DNA of 64,000 bases. It comes from Vibrio celticus (GTDB taxonomy: Bacteria; Pseudomonadota; Gammaproteobacteria; Enterobacterales; Vibrionaceae). Positions 51,523 to 59,177 of the stretch are shown here, piece by piece. The position numbers and the translations under genes are program-made. The first letter of the stretch is position 1. Each line of letters begins with the position of its first letter. The stretch spans positions 3,410,001-3,474,000 of the forward strand of contig NZ_AP025463.1 of NCBI RefSeq assembly GCF_024347335.1. Direction: 5' to 3'. Under the pieces are notes generated by a model. The model had not been told where the DNA came from. It made no database searches and saw only the letters and a list, made by a program, of their open reading frames with translations.

Positions 51523-53148
51523 ATGACCGTTATGGAACATACAAAGGCTGCACAAATTGATCTAACTAAGCACGGACTGACTGGCGTTACTGAAGTTCTT
51601 CGTAATCCTAGCTACGAGCAGTTATTCGTTGAAGAAACACTGCCAGGTTTGGAAGGCTACGAAAAAGGCGTAGTAACGGAACTAGGCTCTGTTGCGGTAG
51701 ACACTGGTATCTTTACTGGCCGCTCACCAAAAGATAAGTACATTGTTAAAGATGACACGACCCGCGATACCATGTGGTGGTCAGATCAAGGCAAAAATGA
51801 CAACAAACCGATTACAACTGAAGTATGGAATGAGCTGAAAGAGCTTGTGACAACTCAGCTATCTGGCAAGCGCCTGTTTGTCATCGACGGTTATTGTGGT
51901 GCTAACCCTGATACGCGCTTAAGCGTGCGTATTATCACTGAAGTAGCGTGGCAAGCGCACTTCGTTAAGAACATGTTCATTCGTCCAACAGACGAAGAGC
52001 TAGCAACGTTCGAACCTGATTTCGTGGTAATGAACGGTGCTAAAACAACTAACCCTAACTGGGAAAAGCAGGGTCTAAACTCTGAAAACTTCGTTGCTTT
52101 CAACCTAACAGAGCGCGTTCAAATCATCGGTGGTACTTGGTACGGCGGTGAGATGAAGAAAGGCATGTTTGCAATGATGAACTACCTGCTTCCTCTGCAA
52201 GGCATTGCTTCAATGCACTGTAGTGCAAACGTCGGCGAGAAAGGCGATGTAGCCATCTTCTTCGGCCTATCTGGTACAGGTAAAACTACGCTTTCAACCG
52301 ATCCTAAACGTGAGCTAATCGGTGATGATGAGCACGGTTGGGATGACGATGGTATCTTCAACTTCGAAGGTGGTTGTTACGCGAAGACTATTCGTCTATC
52401 TAAAGAAGCAGAACCTGAAATCTACAATGCAATCCGTCGAGATGCACTACTAGAAAACGTAACGGTTCGTGGTGATGGTTCTATCGATTTTGATGACGGT
52501 TCAAAAACTGAGAACACTCGTGTTTCTTACCCGATTCACCACATCGATAACATCGTTAAACCAGTATCAAAAGCCGGTCACGCTCAAAAGGTTATCTTCC
52601 TGACTGCTGATGCATTCGGTGTACTACCACCCGTTTCTAAACTGACTCCAGAGCAAACGAAGTACCACTTCCTATCTGGCTTCACTGCGAAACTAGCGGG
52701 CACTGAGCGTGGTATTACTGAGCCAACGCCAACGTTCTCTGCGGCATTTGGTGCGGCATTCCTAACTCTTCACCCAACTCAGTACGCTGAAGTGCTGGTG
52801 AAGCGTATGGAAGCAGCTGGCGCTGAAGCTTACCTAGTGAACACAGGTTGGAACGGTACTGGTAAACGTATCTCTATCCAAGATACTCGCGGCATCATCG
52901 ACGCTATCCTAGATGGCTCAATCGACAAGGCTGATACTAAAGTTATCCCTATGTTTAACCTAGAAGTGCCACTAGCGCTACACGATGTTGACCCAGCGAT
53001 CCTTGACCCACGCGATACGTACACTGACCCTCTACAATGGGAAAGCAAAGCGAAAGATCTAGCAGAGCGCTTCATCAACAACTTTGATAAGTACACTGAC
53101 AACGCTGAAGGTAAATCACTGGTTGCGGCTGGCCCTCAACTGGACTAA
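51523..53148 (+). CDS. pckA: ATP-dependent phosphoenolpyruvate carboxykinase
   Basis: First committed step of gluconeogenesis: oxaloacetate + ATP to PEP + CO2. The 541-residue enzyme has GTFFGLSGTGKTTLST-like AIFFGLSGTGKTTLSTDP (P-loop near residue 250), substrate region IFTGRSPKDKYIVKD, metal/kinase motif GDDEHGWDDDGIFNFEGGCY and the RISIQDTRGIIDAIL region. Length matches E. coli (540). A strong RBS (AAGGAG) is eight bases before the ATG. Likely monocistronic; a terminator follows at 53212. Confidence 0.98.
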   Translation: MTVMEHTKAAQIDLTKHGLTGVTEVLRNPSYEQLFVEETLPGLEGYEKGVVTELGSVAVDTGIFTGRSPKDKYIVKDDTTRDTMWWSDQGKNDNKPITTEVWNELKELVTTQLSGKRLFVIDGYCGANPDTRLSVRIITEVAWQAHFVKNMFIRPTDEELATFEPDFVVMNGAKTTNPNWEKQGLNSENFVAFNLTERVQIIGGTWYGGEMKKGMFAMMNYLLPLQGIASMHCSANVGEKGDVAIFFGLSGTGKTTLSTDPKRELIGDDEHGWDDDGIFNFEGGCYAKTIRLSKEAEPEIYNAIRRDALLENVTVRGDGSIDFDDGSKTENTRVSYPIHHIDNIVKPVSKAGHAQKVIFLTADAFGVLPPVSKLTPEQTKYHFLSGFTAKLAGTERGITEPTPTFSAAFGAAFLTLHPTQYAEVLVKRMEAAGAEAYLVNTGWNGTGKRISIQDTRGIIDAILDGSIDKADTKVIPMFNLEVPLALHDVDPAILDPRDTYTDPLQWESKAKDLAERFINNFDKYTDNAEGKSLVAAGPQLD

Positions 53149-53211
53149 CCCAACCATCTGCTCGGGCTTAGCCAAAAACGAACGCCCAATTTAAAGTGAT
53201 ATTTTTGTAGC

Positions 53212-53237
53212 AAGCCCCTCTTTTGAGGGGCTTTTTT
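53212..53237 (+). terminator. Terminator after pckA
   Basis: AAGCCCCTC and GAGGGGCTT form a perfect 9-bp stem with a TTTT loop, followed by TTTTG, ~65 bases past the pckA stop. Confidence 0.92.
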
Positions 53238-53302
53238 GTTGCTGCTTGCCCCTTTTTGTTCCACTCTGTTTTGAGACTATTGAAATTTAAGGCTTTCAGG
53301 GA

Positions 53303-55273
53303 ATGAAAAAGGTATTCATGGTGTTCGGCATTGTGTTGGCTATCGCCGTTGCAACTATCGCAGCGCTGCTATTAAGCCTGCAGACCCAATACCGTGCGGA
53401 TGTTGCTAACTTTTTTATCAAACATACGATTGAACAACCTGTACTCATTGAAGATGTTGAGTATCAGGCGCCTTATCACATCACCTTAATGGGCATTACC
53501 CAAAGCCAACCTGAAAAACAGGCACCTCTGTATATCGACAAGATCGATCTTTGGTTCAGCCCCAGCTCGATGACAGAGGCCAAACTGGTCTTTGAATCTG
53601 TTTTGATCAGTGGCCTGCAATTAGAAGCAGACGATCTAAGAACACTGACATCTTTATTTACCCAGCCAAACATCAAGCTCCACCAGCTGGCCATCAACAA
53701 TCTCGACTTTTCGACGCCAGAGTTTAATGCGCGAGGCATCGACCTGCAGATCTCCGCCCCAAAATGGAACAACGACAACTCACTTCTCCCTTATGGAAAA
53801 ACCCAACTCTCTGCCTCACAACTGTATTGGCAAAGTGAAGCATTCGATAATCTGTTGATTGACCTAGACTTAAAACCTAGCGATAGCACGCTTTATGGTG
53901 CTTCATTTGACTGGCGTGGCGCCAAGATTTCCGGTCAAGCAGAGCAGTATCAACAAGATTGGTCGTTGGTGAACGTGACCGTCGATGGCTTACGACTCAA
54001 TCAGAAACAGACCCAAAGCCTACTAAACAAAGAATGGGATGTAGCAGGTATTCAGATCAATCACATTAATAGCTTAGATATTCTACGTAGTGACGTAGAG
54101 TGGCAAGATGGCCACCTCGCAGCCTTTGATGCCTCACTAGAAAATATCCAACTGCCTTTTGAAACCTGGAAACAACAGAAAGCCATTTTTTCTCTGCAGG
54201 CAGAAGGAGTGACCATTGATGATGACATGTTCATCGAGCCAAGCCTCAAGCTCAACCTAGAACCAAACCAAATTCTGATTGAGGATTTCTATACGCAATG
54301 GCGACAAGGCAGTATCCAAATGAACGGGACGGTTACACCAAGCTCAGTTGAACTCGCACAACTTGATGTTCAGGGCATAAAATGGATTACTGAAAGCCAA
54401 GATGAAAATCTACCGGCCACTCGTTTAATCCCTTGGCTTACACAGCTACAGCAAGCCTCTATTCATCGACTAAACATAGAGCGTAGCCAACTCATCCAAC
54501 TCGCAAAAAAACCTTACTGGCAGGTCTCAGGGCTTCATGTCGAGGGGCATCAGGTTCAACTGCTGCAAGATAGAAAACTAGGCCTGTGGCAAGGGAAACT
54601 GATGGCGAGCGCCAATGATGCCAGCTATCAAAATATTCTCAGCGCACAGCCTGTGGTTGAGATGAATAGCGAACAAGGGAAATGGACGCTGACACGTCTG
54701 TTTGCACCACTCAGGAATGGCTACATTGAAGCCAATGCAACACTCGACTTTAACCAAATCAGCAAGCCATGGAGCTTAGACATTTCTGCCGATGGGTTAC
54801 CTATTGCGCCGATGCTGCAGCAACTTGAATTACCGCTCGATGCAACCGGGTATGGCGAGTTTGAACTTCAAGCCGCAGGTTTATATGGCGACACACTGAT
54901 GCTCGGTTACTCAACCACAGGGCAACTCACTGGCAGCGTTCGCCAGGGTGTGATGACCTTTAATGACAAGCTTTCTGAAACATCGACTGATAACGTGTTT
55001 GAAATTCCAGAGCTTAATGCGCATTTTGACCGTGGGCGCTTCACTCTCGAACCGATGCACATTATTGGTGCATCAGCAGCAGAGCAAGGCGAACAAAGGG
55101 TTCAAACGCTCAATGGCGAGGCTTCTGGAGAACTCGACTTGCTTAAAGCCGAGCAACACACCCTCTCGATTACCCTATCGGACCCATGCCATCAAATCTC
55201 AGGAAAGCTCACCCAAGCTGAGTATTCGGAGATTAACGACTGCCAACAAAAAAGCGCCACTCCTCAGGAGTAG
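53303..55273 (+). CDS. AsmA-like protein
   Basis: Probable inner-membrane-anchored periplasmic protein of the AsmA group, implicated in lipid transport to the outer membrane. The 656 residues start with a short cytoplasmic Met-Lys-Lys and one hydrophobic helix (residues ~4-25, MVFGIVLAIAVATIAALLLS) and continue as a long beta-rich region of repeated ~30-residue strands such as LDLKPSDSTLYGASFDWRGA and ISADGLPIAPMLQQLELPLD, ending CHQISGKLTQAEYSEINDCQ. The match is by architecture more than a named motif. It follows the pckA terminator and stops inside a hairpin shared with the convergent gene. Confidence 0.7.
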   Translation: MKKVFMVFGIVLAIAVATIAALLLSLQTQYRADVANFFIKHTIEQPVLIEDVEYQAPYHITLMGITQSQPEKQAPLYIDKIDLWFSPSSMTEAKLVFESVLISGLQLEADDLRTLTSLFTQPNIKLHQLAINNLDFSTPEFNARGIDLQISAPKWNNDNSLLPYGKTQLSASQLYWQSEAFDNLLIDLDLKPSDSTLYGASFDWRGAKISGQAEQYQQDWSLVNVTVDGLRLNQKQTQSLLNKEWDVAGIQINHINSLDILRSDVEWQDGHLAAFDASLENIQLPFETWKQQKAIFSLQAEGVTIDDDMFIEPSLKLNLEPNQILIEDFYTQWRQGSIQMNGTVTPSSVELAQLDVQGIKWITESQDENLPATRLIPWLTQLQQASIHRLNIERSQLIQLAKKPYWQVSGLHVEGHQVQLLQDRKLGLWQGKLMASANDASYQNILSAQPVVEMNSEQGKWTLTRLFAPLRNGYIEANATLDFNQISKPWSLDISADGLPIAPMLQQLELPLDATGYGEFELQAAGLYGDTLMLGYSTTGQLTGSVRQGVMTFNDKLSETSTDNVFEIPELNAHFDRGRFTLEPMHIIGASAAEQGEQRVQTLNGEASGELDLLKAEQHTLSITLSDPCHQISGKLTQAEYSEINDCQQKSATPQE

Positions 55274-55279
55274 CGCTTT
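55251..55279. terminator. Terminator hairpin overlapping the AsmA-like gene end
   Basis: AAAGCGCCACTCC and GGAGTAGCGCTTT pair (one mismatch) around TCA; the stop codon at 55271 lies inside the stem. On the minus strand it ends in TTTTTTG and would terminate the convergent gene that stops at 55311. Confidence 0.75.
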
Positions 55280-55310
55280 CAGTCAATATCGACAGTATTA
55301 CCGGTGTTAG

Positions 55311-56246
55311 CTATTCGCTCACATTGGTATCTGTCGAGAGTATCTTTTTGTAGTCAGGGATCAGCATATAGGTTCCCGTAAACTCTACCGCTTCCACATC
55401 GCCGCTATGGATGGTCACGTGAATGATGATACGTGCCTTTCTTCCTGACGCAAGGCGATCCAAGTCGCCACTGATCCCATCCAATGAAGTAGAGGCAACA
55501 GGGTTTTGCTCAACCGGGTGACGATAACGAATATTACTGTCTGCCAGCACGATATCACCGGTCAGCCCGCGCTCTTTCATCAATAACCAAGTCATCCCCC
55601 AACCAGTTAAGGTCGCTAAGGTAAAGGCAGAGCCTGCAAACATGGTGTTATGTGGGTTCAAGTTGGGATTCAGCTGAGCACTACACTCAAATTGGTAACC
55701 CGTGTATTGGTTGATCTTGATGCCCATCTTGTCGCTGATCGGGATCTGATGTTCCCAGCGCTGCTGAAGCTCATTACACCACTCAGGCTTACGTAGAACG
55801 TCTGCCATTGGGTCAAGATGCTTAACCATCTGTTGGTGACGCACAGGGCCACGTTGATCGTTAATCTCACCGCGACGTTCAAATTCATTCTTCTCATAGA
55901 ATGAGATCGCATCTTCACGAGCATTACACACCAAGCGCTTAGCACCCTCTTGGCGAGCCAGTGATTCAAGCGCGACTAGAATCAACGAACCCATGCCTTT
56001 ACTTTGGCGAGATTTCTTCACCGCCATATAGCGGATCTGACCTTCCAGGTCTGGGGTGATATACAGACGACCAATCGCCATCGGGCGACCACGACCATCA
56101 ACAATCATGCGATGGTGACTCATTGGGTCATATTCATCGCGCTCAGAACCTACCGGCATTCGCCAAGGTTCACGGAGCATCTGCCAACGAAAATGGTAAT
56201 ACTTGTTTAGCTGATTTTCGGTGGTCGGTGTTATGAGTTTAAACAT
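55311..56246 (-). CDS. yiiD: YiiD-like bifunctional GNAT acetyltransferase / thioesterase
   Basis: Two-domain protein: an N-terminal GNAT acyltransferase (residues ~1-150, with IRYMAVKKSRQSKGMGSLIL as the acetyl-CoA loop and CNAREDAISFYEKNEFERRG) and a C-terminal YiiD-type hot-dog thioesterase domain (TGYQFECSAQLNPNLNPHNT, FAGSAFTLATLTGWGMTWLL). E. coli YiiD has the same layout and has been tied to fatty acid initiation, so a role in acyl metabolism is likely. It precedes dtd and a YihY-like gene on the same strand, the order seen near pckA in Vibrio. Confidence 0.88.
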   Translation of the reverse strand: MFKLITPTTENQLNKYYHFRWQMLREPWRMPVGSERDEYDPMSHHRMIVDGRGRPMAIGRLYITPDLEGQIRYMAVKKSRQSKGMGSLILVALESLARQEGAKRLVCNAREDAISFYEKNEFERRGEINDQRGPVRHQQMVKHLDPMADVLRKPEWCNELQQRWEHQIPISDKMGIKINQYTGYQFECSAQLNPNLNPHNTMFAGSAFTLATLTGWGMTWLLMKERGLTGDIVLADSNIRYRHPVEQNPVASTSLDGISGDLDRLASGRKARIIIHVTIHSGDVEAVEFTGTYMLIPDYKKILSTDTNVSE

Positions 56247-56262
56247 GCTTATTCCTTTAAGC

Positions 56263-56697
56263 CTAAACCTGCAGCCAGAATGTCACTGGGCCATCATTAA
56301 CCAAAGACACTTTCATGTCGGCTGCGAATCGGCCACGTTCCGTTGGCAACACTGATTCACATTGGTCAGAGAAATAGTTGTAAAGACGCTCAGCATCTTC
56401 TGGGTGAGCACCACGAGAGAACCCTGCTCGAGTCCCTTTCTTGGTATCGGCCGGCAGAGTGAATTGAGACACCACTAATACCTTACCTTCTACCTGTTTC
56501 ACGTTGAGGTTCATTTTATCGTCTTCATCTCCAAAGACACGATAAGTAGTTACTCGTTCCATCAAACGCTTGGCTTTGGCTTCGTCATCACCTTTTTCTA
56601 CGCCTAACAAAACCAATAAGCCTTGCTCAATCTCACCAACTACTTCGCCATCAACACGGACGGCAGCTTCACTTACTCTCTGGATCAGTGCTATCAC
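56263..56697 (-). CDS. dtd: D-aminoacyl-tRNA deacylase
   Basis: Hydrolyses D-aminoacyl-tRNAs (e.g. D-Tyr-tRNA). From the GTG at 56697 the protein is 144 residues, the family length, beginning MIALIQRVSEAAVRVDGEVV, with VSQFTLPADTKKGTRAGFSR near residue 78 and the GP cis-proline motif NDGPVTFWLQV at the end. AAGGAA lies nine bases before the GTG. The longer frame to 56760 only adds sequence from the upstream gene. It overlaps the upstream YihY-like gene by 29 bases. Confidence 0.95.
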   Translation of the reverse strand: MIALIQRVSEAAVRVDGEVVGEIEQGLLVLLGVEKGDDEAKAKRLMERVTTYRVFGDEDDKMNLNVKQVEGKVLVVSQFTLPADTKKGTRAGFSRGAHPEDAERLYNYFSDQCESVLPTERGRFAADMKVSLVNDGPVTFWLQV

Positions 56698-57610
56698 TGT
56701 TGTTTCCTTGCTCTGTGATTTTGTCTTTATCCGACGAGTGTACCATTTCTTGAGAGTCACTCCACTGTTCCTGCTCGCCCAATGCAGCAGTCACCTCAGC
56801 ACCCACCAACACAATCAACCAGCACAAATACACCCAGACAAAAAGAATGGGAATCGCCGCTAATGCGCCATAAATCAATTGGTAAGAAGGGAATTGAGTA
56901 ATGTAAGCCGCGAAACCTTTCTTACTGAGTTCGAACAACAGAGCCGCAACCAGAGAGCCCGCTGCCGCATGAGAAAAGTGTATCTTTTTGTTGGGAACTA
57001 ACAGATACAGACCGAAAAACGCAAAGAATGAGGTAATCAAAGGGAGCTTGCGAATCACGGTATTAAAGGCACTCGACACGACTTCGTTTTGTAACAAGTT
57101 CAATGATGTCACATACGACGTTGCTGCAATGCTCGCCCCAATCAAAATAGGTCCAAGCGTTAGCACCATCCAATACATTGAAAAGGACAACACAGCCCGA
57201 CGCTTTTCTGTTACTCGCCAGATGTAGTTAAGGTTCTTATCGATGTTGGAGATCAGCATCAATGCTGCAATGAATAAGAACACACTGCCCACCGCCGTCA
57301 TTTTCCCTGTATTGGCAACGAACTCGAGTAGAGCACCATGTACCGCATCCCCAGATGCTGGAACAAAGTTGGTAATAACGAAGTTTTGAATCACTAGGCC
57401 AACATCAGCAAAGACTGAAAATGACGATAAAATGGAGAGCAAAACCGTCAACATCGGTACGATCGAGAGCAAAGTAATGTACGCCAAGTAACCCGCATTC
57501 ACATTGACCCTATCGTGCGTCATTCGCGCCAAAAGATAGCGGGAAAACTGAATGCTCCCTGTGACTGCGTTTTTTATCTTCAACTTGTAACTCCCTGGTA
57601 ACTCGTTCAT
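56669..57610 (-). CDS. YihY/BrkB (UPF0761) inner membrane protein
   Basis: Polytopic membrane protein of the YihY/virulence factor BrkB family, once misannotated as ribonuclease BN; function unknown. The 313 residues include at least five or six hydrophobic segments and the typical NAGYLAYITLLSIVPMLTVL near residue 40, NYIWRVTEKRRAVLSFSMYW near residue 130, and YGALAAIPILFVWVYLCWLI near residue 245, ending in an acidic polar tail. It is the upstream gene of the dtd unit; its end overlaps dtd by 29 bases. Confidence 0.88.
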   Translation of the reverse strand: MNELPGSYKLKIKNAVTGSIQFSRYLLARMTHDRVNVNAGYLAYITLLSIVPMLTVLLSILSSFSVFADVGLVIQNFVITNFVPASGDAVHGALLEFVANTGKMTAVGSVFLFIAALMLISNIDKNLNYIWRVTEKRRAVLSFSMYWMVLTLGPILIGASIAATSYVTSLNLLQNEVVSSAFNTVIRKLPLITSFFAFFGLYLLVPNKKIHFSHAAAGSLVAALLFELSKKGFAAYITQFPSYQLIYGALAAIPILFVWVYLCWLIVLVGAEVTAALGEQEQWSDSQEMVHSSDKDKITEQGNNSDSTDPESK

Positions 57611-57631
57611 AGTCCTAATTAATATTCCGAC

Positions 57632-57794
57632 ATATCAATCACAGTAAGAAAATGTTCAAAAATAGCGTAGGAAAAAGGCTTGAGAACAAGGAAGAGTTTT
57701 TTTGATAAGTAGTTATTCTACAATCAAAAATTCTAACGCAGTTATCGAGCATTTTAACAAGCTAGGTTGAGCAGTTATTTACTACGATTGATAT
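57632..57794 (-). repeat. Dispersed ~163-bp inverted-repeat element, copy 3
   Basis: In reverse orientation to the copies at 21554 and 33705: its reverse complement starts ATATCAATCGTAGTAAATAA, includes TTTTTGATTGTAGAATAACT and CTTGTTCTCAAGCCTTTTTC, and ends near TTACTGTGATTGATAT. Ends differ from the other copies by one base (ATATC for ATACC) on both sides, a paired change. It occupies nearly all of the ~200-base gap between the YihY-like gene and the next gene. Confidence 0.82.
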
Positions 57795-57816
57795 CATTTA
57801 ACTATAGGAAACTAGG

Positions 57817-58458
57817 ATGCCTTATTTAATAGTTATAGTCCTCTCTATTTTTACCCTAACTGGATGCCAGTCCGCTTATTACTCGGCTATGGAGCAAGTG
57901 GGATACCACAAGCGCGACATTATGGTCGATAGAGTGGAAGACGCTAAAGAGTCACAGCAGGATGCTCAGGAAGAGTTTACCAGCGCACTTGAAGCCTTAA
58001 GTAGCCTGACGAACTTCAGTGGCGGCGACCTTGAAGACATGTACAACAAGATTAATGATAAATACCAAGACAGCGAGAAAGCCGCGCAAGATGTCAGTGA
58101 TCGCATTGCTGCGATTGAAGATGTGTCGGATGCGCTGTTTGAAGAGTGGCAGAATGAATTAGATCTCTACACCAGTGATTCACTGCGCCGCTCGAGCGAG
58201 CAAAAGCTTCGTGAAACTAAATCGTCTTACCAAACGATGCTGTCAGCAATGAAGCGCGCCGAGAAGAAAATGGACCCTGTGCTCAATACCCTTCGCGACA
58301 ACACGCTTTACTTGAAGCACAACCTCAATGCGAGCGCTGTCGGTTCACTGCAGGGTGAGTTTATGAGCTTAGAAAAAGACATCGCCTACGCAATAGAACA
58401 AATGAATGCTGCGATCGCCGAATCGGATAAGTTCCTAGCCCAACTGAACCAGAAGTAG
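57817..58458 (+). CDS. DUF2959-type lipoprotein, helical
   Basis: Function unknown. The 213-residue product has a lipoprotein signal (IVIVLSIFTLTGCQSAYYSA; lipobox LTGC, Cys17) followed by almost wholly helical, charged sequence with coiled-coil character: RVEDAKESQQDAQEEFTSAL, NDKYQDSEKAAQDVSDRIAA, EQKLRETKSSYQTMLSAMKR. The pattern and start fit the DUF2959 family of gammaproteobacterial lipoproteins. It precedes a small ATPase gene by 20 bases, so they may be co-transcribed; the upstream side is filled by a repeat element. Confidence 0.8.
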   Translation: MPYLIVIVLSIFTLTGCQSAYYSAMEQVGYHKRDIMVDRVEDAKESQQDAQEEFTSALEALSSLTNFSGGDLEDMYNKINDKYQDSEKAAQDVSDRIAAIEDVSDALFEEWQNELDLYTSDSLRRSSEQKLRETKSSYQTMLSAMKRAEKKMDPVLNTLRDNTLYLKHNLNASAVGSLQGEFMSLEKDIAYAIEQMNAAIAESDKFLAQLNQK

Positions 58459-58478
58459 CCCTACAGATAAAGAACACG

Positions 58479-59009
58479 ATGCAACCTATCATTATTACTG
58501 GCGGCCCCGGAGCCGGGAAGACAACACTGATTAATGCCTTGGGTGACATGGGTTACCCAACCTTCGCTGAGTCCTCTCGCCAGTTGATAGAACAGCAGAG
58601 CCAACTTGAGAACGGTATCTTACCTTGGTTAGACCTTCCGGGCTTTGCTCGCCTATGTTTAACCGTCATGAGCGAACAAAAAGACCAGGCCAGTCAGCAT
58701 CCAATTGCCTTTCTCGATCGCGCCATTCCAGATATCTGCGGTTACTTAACTCAGGCTAATCTAGAGATAGATGCGACCTATCGAGAAGCAAGCCAATGCT
58801 ATCACTCACAAGCCTTGTTCTGTCGCCCTGAAGCTTCAATTTATGTACAAGATGATGTGAGACCTTATCCGTTTGAAGAGGCATTAGAGATTCACCACGC
58901 GTTGGTCAGAGTCTATCAAGAGCTTGGGTATGAGGTTGTCGAGGTGCCATTTATGTCAGTCGAAGAGCGGGCTCTATTTGTTAAAAGCCACCTTGGTATC
59001 AAAAGCTAA
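58479..59009 (+). CDS. Small AAA-type ATPase/kinase-like protein
   Basis: Nucleotide-binding protein of the AAA_28-like group, substrate unknown. The 176 residues begin with a P-loop, IIITGGPGAGKTTLINAL (Walker A GxxGxGKT at ~8-15), then ESSRQLIEQQSQLENGILPW, AFLDRAIPDICGYLTQ as a Walker B-like Asp, and a helical C-terminus. Length is near that of small nucleotide kinases, so a kinase is one alternative. It follows the DUF2959 gene after 20 bases; the pair may work together, but nothing in the sequence shows how. Confidence 0.75.
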   Translation: MQPIIITGGPGAGKTTLINALGDMGYPTFAESSRQLIEQQSQLENGILPWLDLPGFARLCLTVMSEQKDQASQHPIAFLDRAIPDICGYLTQANLEIDATYREASQCYHSQALFCRPEASIYVQDDVRPYPFEEALEIHHALVRVYQELGYEVVEVPFMSVEERALFVKSHLGIKS

Positions 59010-59057
59010 ATCCCCACTCGGTCGTCTCTCCCTCTTGAGGATGACTAATACTTAAAT

Positions 59058-59092
59058 GCTCTTCGGATCCCGCATCTCGTTTACTCGTATCT
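59058..59092 (+). repeat. Isolated copy of the spoT-recG repeat core
   Basis: GCTCTTCGGATCCCGCATCTCGTTTACTCG-type sequence, the same core as the tandem units at 24434-24595. One copy, between the small ATPase gene and the typA terminator. This shows the unit is dispersed, not only tandem. Confidence 0.7.
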
Positions 59093-59109
59093 TAGCTAAC
59101 TAAAAAACA

Positions 59110-59142
59110 AAAGCCCCGAGCAGCTAGGCTACTCAGGGCTTT
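59110..59142 (-). terminator. Terminator after typA
   Basis: On the minus strand AAAGCCCTGAG and CTCGGGGCTTT pair (one mismatch) around an 11-base loop, followed by TGTTTTTT. It lies ~35 bases past the typA stop. Confidence 0.85.
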
Positions 59143-59177
59143 CTTATCTACTTAGCTAGAAGCTAGTCAGCTGGCAA

